A stretch of DNA of 64,000 bases from Luzula sylvatica (lineage: Eukaryota > Streptophyta > Magnoliopsida > Poales > Juncaceae), in NCBI GenBank assembly GCA_946800325.1, contig OX326959.1, positions 14,476,862 through 14,540,861 of the forward strand. The letters are read 5' to 3'. Below, piece after piece: positions 57,533 through 64,000 of this stretch. Position 1 is the first letter of the stretch. Each line of letters begins with the position of its first letter. The position numbers were made by a program, and so were the translations under genes. The notes beneath the pieces were generated by a model that saw only the letters and a list, made by a program, of their open reading frames with translations, did no database searches and was not told the origin of the DNA.

Positions 57533-58652
57533 GGACAATCAAATACAAGCAGAGCAATTGAGCAAGCCAGAACCGGGTTCAAGTGACCTCCACTTCCCGA
57601 CCCAATACCCGCAAAACTTCTGGGGACAATTCAAAGCATGCTTATGGAAACAAAGTTTGTCCTATTGGAGAAACCCTTCTTACAATTTAATCCGGATAAT
57701 TTTCATCATCATCGCTTCTCTTGGATTCTCTTTGCTCTTTTGGCAACACGGAAACAACATGTGAGTATTGTCAATTGACTTATCTCATGTCGAGAGGAAT
57801 ATATATTTTTATTAATTAAATTTCATATGCAGAAACACGCAACAAGATTTATTCGACATATTGGGATGCATGTACGCGGTAATATTATTTGCCGGCATAA
57901 ACAACGGTCATTCTACCTTGCCGGTCATTTTTAGGGAGAGTGTCGTTGTTTGTAGAGAGAATTTCGCAGGGATGTATTCCCCTTGGGCCTATTGTTTCGC
58001 TCAGGTATACTTCCTTTTATTTCGAAACACATTAAAACACTACACACGCTCATATATATTTCATATTTTTAGGTAGCGATTGAGATACCATACGTATTCT
58101 TGCAAGTGGTAATATTCATGGTGATTGCATATCCGGCAATAGGATTTGCATGGACGGTCAGCAAGTTTTTGTGGTTCTTTTATATAATGTTCTTCTCCAT
58201 TCTATACTTCATTTATCTCGGGATGCTCCTCGTCGCTTTGACACCTAATATCCTAATTGCCTCCATGTTGACTTCTGTCTTCCATATATTGTTCAATCTC
58301 TTCTCCGGCTTTATAGTTCCCCAACCGGTATGTTTACAAAATTTCCTCTTTTATTTTTTATTTTTATTTTTATTTTTTTGTATAGCAAATACCAGGGTGG
58401 TGGATTTGGCTATATTACTTGTGTCCGCTTGGATGGACAATGAATGGACTCTTCACAACGCAATACGGTGATGTCGACAAGGAAATAATTGTTTTCGGGC
58501 AGAAACAATCGATTTTCTTTGTTTATAGAGGAATTCTTCGGGTTCCTCATAATCTTCTGCCGTTGACTGCTGTCATTCTTCTCATATGGCCTGTCATTTT
58601 TGCATGTCTATTTTCTTATTTTGTTGGCAAGTTAAATTTCCAAAGGCGTTGA
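57533..58652 (+). pseudogene. Pseudogene 2: TMD2 exons (C-terminal)
   Basis: Exons 57533-57760 (PGSSDLHFPTQYPQNFWGQF, LWKQSLSYWRNPSYNLIRI), 57833-58004 (NFAGMYSPWAYCFAQ), 58073-58327 (hydrophobic block to SGFIVPQP) and 58386-58652 (PGWWIWLYYLCPLGWTMNGL, then TTQYGD), ending NFQRR and TGA. All are in frame with good splice sites. The C-terminus matches the minus-strand copy almost residue for residue. Confidence 0.93.
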
Positions 58653-59249
58653 ACAAGCATAGTTTTTGAATTACGGATATTTGGGTTCTGCGCCTATTTG
58701 TCAGAACATGCAGCATATTTGTGGTGATTTTACGTTCATTTTTGTTTATTTTTGTTTATTTCTTTGCTTTATTTTTAACTGGTTGGTTTTGTAAAAATAT
58801 CAATAGTAAATCAAATATACATGGAGAATTTCATATTGTAGATTTAATAGTTATATAGAATATTCTTTTTTTGAAGGTCGTCGTGTATTTGGTAATTAGC
58901 TATTCTTAAATTTGAGTTCCGTTTCGAGAATTCGTCATTGACCCAAGAGAGAAGTGCTTCTTCTGTTTTCTTTTGTTTGGAAATATATGAGTTAATCGGG
59001 TCTATTTTGGTTTTATGAAAATTCGAAGATGAAGAAGTTATGTTGTATAGTGGTTGGAGGTTGGTGTTTCTCAAGCGTGAACTTTATAGGTGCATGATCC
59101 GAGGTAGGTGCTGGGATATCTCGAAAAAAAAGGTCATGGCTCCATGGCTGAGAAAGTGTGAGGAGGTGAAGACTATCCAATTTGGACATAAGGTTTAGGG
59201 TTCGTTCACGTGAAAGATATTCCGTTTATGTGATTTTCTAGTATCCGTA
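58653..59249. other. 3' flank of PDR pseudogene 2
   Basis: T-rich sequence that would include the 3' UTR. A minus-strand frame at 58844-59074 containing EEALLSWVNDEFSKRN looks protein-like but starts and ends without support and was not assigned. Confidence 0.35.
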
Positions 59250-61144
59250 CACTACTACAAAAAGTACTATTAGCTACGAAAATCTTAGTGACAAAATAAA
59301 TTTTGTCACTATCTGACATTATTAGCGACTAATTTATGTTTGTCCCGAAAGAAATTTTTTTATTGGAACTAATTATTTTTTTTTCTACTAAATTGGTCAC
59401 AAAACACTATTAAGTTTATAAGTTAGTTTATTTTGTGACAAAAAAATTGTCACAAAATAGTAGACATATAAAATGTCAAATAATTGAGACTAAATTTGGT
59501 CATTGATTATCGACAAATATGTTGAATGCCTTACATGTTTTATAAGTTAATACATTTTTATAGAATTATAATTAATTTAGATAAGTTTTAAATTGACAAA
59601 TATTATTTTTTAGGGTTACAAATTTTATTTTTTTAATTGTTGTTTCGTATGAACTAATATGTAATGAAAATTAGCAAAATATTGAAAAAGAATTTCCCTC
59701 TAAATTACTTTTTTCGCTTTACTTAGCAAAATATTGGAGGGAACTTTCCCTCAAATATTTTTTCGGTGTATACACAGCCCTCTCTTTCTTTCTTATTTCC
59801 CTCTCTCTCTTTCTTATTTCCCTCAAATTATCGTTTATTCCCCTTCTTTTTCATTTTTTTCACTGTAACTAGTATTTACCTCGCTCCGCTTCGGCACAAT
59901 TTTTTATCATTATTTTTGAACATGTATTTTTTCGTATTTGTTTTTTTCATTGAATTTGAATTAAGTATAATTAAGGTTCCAATTTTTTTCATTGCACTTA
60001 CAATGTCGTGAAAATTTAATTATATATAAATTACATTTATTAATTTTTTGGTAAAAATAGAGAAATTTTCTAATCATTTCATTCATGACACATGTGACAA
60101 TGTGTAAACACTATAATACTAAAAATGCAATGAAATAATATATAAACTTTTTGGGAAATTCTAGGATACATCTTTTTTAAATATTATTTAATGTATTTTT
60201 TCAATTAGGTAGATATTCTTTATTATGTAAATGGTAAAAAAATTTATACTTACACATGACACGTATATGCGTTTGAAAATTTCCTCAAATTATCTTGTTT
60301 AATTTTAAGATTGTTTCAGAAAAATGTACATATTTCTCTTTTAATTTCTATTTTAAGATTGTTTTACGTAATATTTTTTTTTCATATATCATAGTCATAT
60401 TTCTCTTTTAATTTATATTTTAAGATTGTTTTACATAATATATTTTTTCATATATCATAGTTAATTTAGTTTTGTAGCGAGACAGGAAGATATATCGTAG
60501 AGAAACTTGTATTAAAACAAAAATTCTTATGAATTAATTATTAGATAAGTAAAATTTGATAAAAAAAAATATTTGAAGAAATAAATTTGGCATAATTATA
60601 CGTTAATAAAAAATTTGTGTAGAAAGGTGTAGAATTAAAAAAAAATATTATGTGATACATTAAAAAAAATATTGAAAAAGATACATTAAATTTAATATGC
60701 TTTGCATGGATTTGTTAAAATTTACATGAACTAAAGAAATGAATATTTTAATTATGCTGGACAAAAAAATCAATATTTTAATTTTTCATTGCTTTGGCAA
60801 ATTATATTACAGAATCAATATTTTAAGACATAAATTTGGCATTATTATTAAAAAAATATAATATGAAAGAGACATTACAAAAATATTGAAAATGATACAT
60901 CAAATAAAATATACTTTGCATTGATTTGATAAATTTTACATGAACTACAAAAATCAATATTTCAATTTTGCATTAATTTGGTAATTTATATTATAGAATG
61001 TTTATATTAATTTTGCATGAATTTGGTAAATTATATTATAGAATCAATATTTTAGTTTTACATGAAGTATAACATCCATTAGGCCCATATAGTTCAAAGT
61101 ATAGGCCCACAGTCAAAACCTTTTTTTTTTTGCAGAAAAATAAT

Positions 61145-61215
61145 GTGCTATATGGCGGATTCGAACCTATGACTTGCTGTTTAAGCGTGCAATACCAACT
61201 GGTCTACTTGAACCT
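61145..61215 (-). repeat. tRNA-like sequence, possible SINE head
   Basis: On the minus strand it has AGACCAGTTGGTA (box-A-like) and GGTTCGAATCC (box B) at the usual spacing. The cloverleaf is not convincing, so it is more likely tRNA-derived than a working tRNA gene. Confidence 0.45.
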
Positions 61216-61319
61216 TATGATTTTATTCTAATTTTATAATTATTATACACTATTAACAACGTGTCAATACCTGGGCAAAAGTCTAGTATAATAGTATAAA
61301 ATCCCTACAAACTCAAAAA

Positions 61320-61398
61320 TATTGGCCAGCGGGATCGAACTCGTGACCAGTGAAATCCTGGCCAACATACCTAACCAACTGCGCCAGGCAGACTATTT
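61320..61398 (-). repeat. tRNA-like sequence, possible SINE head
   Basis: The minus strand has TGGCGCAGTTGGTTAG (box A) and AGTTCGATCCCG (box B). It is longer than a normal tRNA between the boxes and the acceptor ends pair poorly. Same orientation as the one at 61145. Confidence 0.45.
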
Positions 61399-61836
61399 GT
61401 TGGAAAATGGGTTACAATTTATTTGAACATCACGGACACGTGTCAATTCTCTATGAACTCTCTACAAACTCTATATTTTTAATGTATATAGTATAATTAG
61501 ATAAATTATTTTTCACTGTCTCTTCTCTCACGGAGAAAGGAGAAAGGAGGAAGTTTTAGAAATCCTAATCAGCGCCACATTCTCTGAAAGCAACGAGAAG
61601 GTAAACTCTCTTCTCCTCGCCACTTTCTCTGAAAATTTTGGAAAATAATTTTGTCCCAATAAAAAGTCTTATAGGGACAAAAATGATAAAAATTATTGTC
61701 CCTATAGCCTATTGCGTCGGCATTATTAGGACAAAACCTTAACGACCAAACTTGGTCCCTATAGATCTTCAACGACTAAAAACCATGTTTTAGGGACTAA
61801 TTTCGTCTATCCCAAACTCCATTTTTTGTAGTAGTG

Positions 61837-62855
61837 CAACATTGTTTATGGTGAGGTTGCAATCATTTATAAGAGTGCTTGAGATTGTTCGAGAAGTCGT
61901 TCGAATAGATACCTAAGTAGAGATTCATATGTAGTGATTCCTAAGTACAGACTAAGGCATGGAGAGTGGCTCTATTCTTGATCCGGCAATAGTATACCCC
62001 TCGGTGACCATCAATTTCCTGATGTGGTTTAACCGAGGATGTTCATATGGCATCTAGAACAAAAGAGTTCAATGTTAGAGAAACTAGGATAATACTCGTG
62101 TTATGCGGTAAACATGTTAATTATATTTTTCATTGTAATATAAGATATATTTTTTATGATTATGTACATGATGGCAAATGACTTATTTTGTTTATCCAAT
62201 AAAGATACATTAGTGTCACTTTATATATCTGAGGCCTAAGTAATGACTTATTCTCTTTATGTATGTATGTATGTATGTATGTATGTATGTATGTATCCAA
62301 TAAAGATACATACATTAGTGTTATTTTATATGTCTGACATATAACAAAAAAATTAAGAAAAATCATAACAACAAAACATTATATCATTGTTATTCACAAT
62401 ATTTAATGCAATACTAAATATAAAAGTCGGAAACCATAGAACATATGTAGTCATAAAATACATCATCAATTATATAGTACTAGTAAAAAAAATATTGATT
62501 GAAAATGCAATCAAAATTGCAAATAATATCAGATATAATAGCAAAACTAATTTAAAAAAACGATATCAAAATTCAATTCACAAAAAAATATAAAGAAACA
62601 TATTTAGTATGATATCATTTATTTATATTGTTTTAAATTAACAGTATTATTCTATAGATGTTTAAGAAGTTTAAGAAGTTATTTTTGTTTTGATACAAAA
62701 ACTATTTTTTAATTTTTATTAATTTTTATAATTTTAATATTAAAGTTGTTTGAACAAAAACACAAATATAACCGACTTAGTATTATATAGCATTCTTATT
62801 CTTATTAGTATACTTTTTAAAAAAACTTAAAAATTTATTATTTAAATATATATTT
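61837..62855. other. AT-rich DNA with (ATGT)n microsatellite
   Basis: A tetranucleotide run ATGT repeats about nine times at 62259-62295. No gene seen; the ORF across the run is only the repeat read as codons. Confidence 0.6.
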
Positions 62856-63601
62856 TTGCATTGTATTTACTTATATAATATCTTTAAATTTAAGGGAGGA
62901 GACAGAGTTGATCCGAGCAAATTTCGAAGTTTGGTTTGGAGTTTGCGGTACCTTACTTGTACCAGGCCCGACATTGTGTATAATGTTGGGATGGTAAGTC
63001 GATTCATGGAGGAACCGAGGTATTCACACATGAAAGCGATAAAAAAAGATTTTTCGGTACATTCGAGGTACATAATCACTCGGGTTATACTACTCGAGGA
63101 CGAACGAATGCAAGCTGGTGGGTTACTCGGACAGTGATTGGTGTGGAGATGTTGACGATCGAAAAAACACAGCATATTATGTGTTTTACATGGAGGATAC
63201 AGCGTTTGCGTGGCTTTCGAAGAAACAACCAATAGTGACGCTATCGACATGCGAGGCAGAATACGTGGCAGCATCCTGGTGTGTGTGCTATGAGACTTGG
63301 CTAAGGAATTTGTTGCATGAGTTGAAACTGACGCAACACGAGGCGACTGAGATACGAGTCGACAATAAGTCTGCAATTGAGCTAGCAAAGAATCCGGTCC
63401 ATCATGAGAGGAGTAAGCACATCGATGTACGTTTTCAATTTCATTCGAGAGCAGGTGAAGAAATGTGATATGCGAATGAGTCATGTGGCGACTCAGGACC
63501 AGGTAGCAGATATTTTCATGAAGCCGCTTCCGACATCGTTGTTCGAGAATTTCAAGACGATGATCGGGATGAAGAACAGGGTTGAGCTTAAGGGAGGAAT
63601 T
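62856..63601 (+). pseudogene. Copia RT C-terminus and RNase H fragment
   Basis: Reads YLTCTRPDIVYNVGMVSRFM, then after a frameshift GYSDSDWCGDVDDRKNT, SKKQPIVTLSTCEAEYVAAS, VDNKSAIELAKNPV, RSKHIDVRF and, in another frame, VADIFMKPLP. These are the end of reverse transcriptase and RNase H of a copia element of a different lineage from 7254-11994. At least two frameshifts break it and all upstream domains are missing. The polypurine tract AAGGGAGGAATT (63590-63601) abuts the LTR. Confidence 0.9.
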
Positions 63602-64000
63602 TGTTGATAAGCCCAAGCCCGGATCTAATAATTATCAAGTTTAATTAGCCCAAATAATTTTAGGAAAAGTTATATTCTAAGGAAAGTAATTTAGGGAATA
63701 ATTTTAGGGCAAGTTCTATTATAAGGAAAATAATTTATGAAATAAGTTTTGAGCAACTTTTCTAGTACCTTGTATTCCAAGTTTATTGAGCCTATAAATA
63801 GTGAAGGAAATACAGTTTCGGATCAACCGTAAAAGTGTACACAAGGATGAACGAATGTAAACGTACATTCGTGGTCATAACTTTCAGTAGGAAAATCCAA
63901 TTTGAATGGTTCAAATTGGGTTAGATAGATAATAAGATTATCTATAATCTTCATGTAGAAATATATTTCATATTAACAAAGTATCAGTGTCGTTTCTATG
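63602..64000 (+). repeat. Copia 3' LTR, cut by window end
   Basis: Starts TGTTGATAAGCCC directly after the polypurine tract. It contains CCTATAAATAGTG (TATA-like, about 63790). The last 200 bp match 23098-23290 in inverted orientation, and 63688-63730 matches a scrap at 6560-6606 in PDR pseudogene 1. The LTR continues beyond the window. Confidence 0.85.

Larger units (their letters stand above)
41164..58652 (+). pseudogene. PDR/ABCG full-size ABC transporter pseudogene 2 (overview)
   Basis: About 20 exons can be followed with mostly canonical splice sites, giving N-terminus, NBD1, TMD1, linker, NBD2 and TMD2 in the reverse (NBD-TMD) order typical of full-size ABCG/PDR proteins. Such proteins are plasma-membrane exporters in plants. 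Reasons to call it broken: a one-base frameshift near 41501 in exon 1, loss of the first P-loop Gly of NBD1 (43797 exon), a weakly recognisable exon 2 zone, an ambiguous linker exon at 47474, and an 8-kb element inserted in the exon at 49266. Substrate and gene name cannot be assigned. It is a paralogue of 2587-21439, in opposite orientation. Confidence 0.92.
59250..61836. mobile_element. CACTA-like DNA transposon, non-autonomous
   Basis: The left end CACTACTACAAAAA and the right end TTTTTTGTAGTAGTG form terminal inverted repeats of the CACTA type, with subterminal GACTAA/TAGGGAC motifs on both sides. A 3-bp duplication was not confirmed (GTA against CAA). No transposase is encoded. The AT-rich interior carries two tRNA-like segments (61145-61215 and 61320-61398) and a possible Helitron end near 59870, suggesting nested insertions. 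Confidence 0.7.

Noticed and set aside
58844..59074. Small minus-strand gene downstream of PDR pseudogene 2
   Set aside because: A peptide with EEALLSWVNDEF looks protein-like, but there is no family match I can defend, and no splice or promoter support.
59868..61287. Nested Helitron in the CACTA-like element
   Set aside because: The minus-strand end near 59870 has CTAG-T after a GC-rich segment, but the hairpin is poor and no TC start was found at the other side.
61320..61398. Functional tRNA gene
   Set aside because: Box A and B are present, but acceptor arms pair poorly and the length between boxes is too great.
62160..62366. Minus-strand ORF with repeated YIHT residues
   Set aside because: It is the (ATGT)n microsatellite translated.

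Overview
This is nuclear DNA of a flowering plant, most likely a eudicot. It is intron-rich and AT-rich, and it is packed with plant-type transposable elements: Ty1/copia, a Sirevirus-like family, Helitron, hAT, CACTA and MITEs. The only host genes I can recognise are two broken full-size ABCG (pleiotropic drug resistance, PDR) ABC transporter genes. I cannot name the species.

Layout. 1-2586: degraded LTR pieces and a long GC/AC/TA compound microsatellite. 2587-21439, minus strand: PDR pseudogene 1, read from its C-terminal exon on the left to a truncated NBD1 on the right. It is split by a 4.7-kb Ty1/copia element (7254-11994), a Helitron (13842-18567), a solo LTR (18886-20563) and a hAT element (20677-21213). 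21440-24094: two tandem-repeat arrays and two LTR fragments. 24095-32257: a complete pol-less Sirevirus-like element. 32425-33393: a hAT element, followed by AT-rich DNA. 36431-41048: a non-coding LTR element ending 115 bp before the first ATG of PDR gene 2. 41164-58652, plus strand: PDR pseudogene 2, nearly complete in exon content. It carries an exon-1 frameshift, a damaged P-loop, and a second Sirevirus-like element (49328-57377) inserted in the NPATW exon. 59250-61836: a CACTA-like element holding tRNA-like sequences. 62856-64000: the 3' end of another copia element.

The two PDR copies lie head to head (minus then plus), share exon boundaries, and both look dead. Their insertions carry clean target-site duplications (TSDs), so the nesting can be read directly: GTTCC for the copia, GAGAT and GTTAG for the two Sirevirus-like copies, TGTTC for the non-coding LTR element, TTCGG for the solo LTR, and 8-bp duplications for the hATs.

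The most interesting system is the Sirevirus-like pair. Each copy has 1.4-kb LTRs, an initiator-Met tRNA primer site, a GAG protein with two zinc knuckles, no protease, integrase, RT or RNase H, a second 498-residue ORF that is intact in both copies, and clusters of short palindromes (cores CCGTTCGAACGG and GCGTTCGAACGC). The palindromes lie just upstream of the LTR TATA box and again just upstream of the second ORF. This matches the repeated-motif boxes and multiple polypurine tracts reported for Sireviruses, but in an element that has lost pol and kept gag plus an extra gene.
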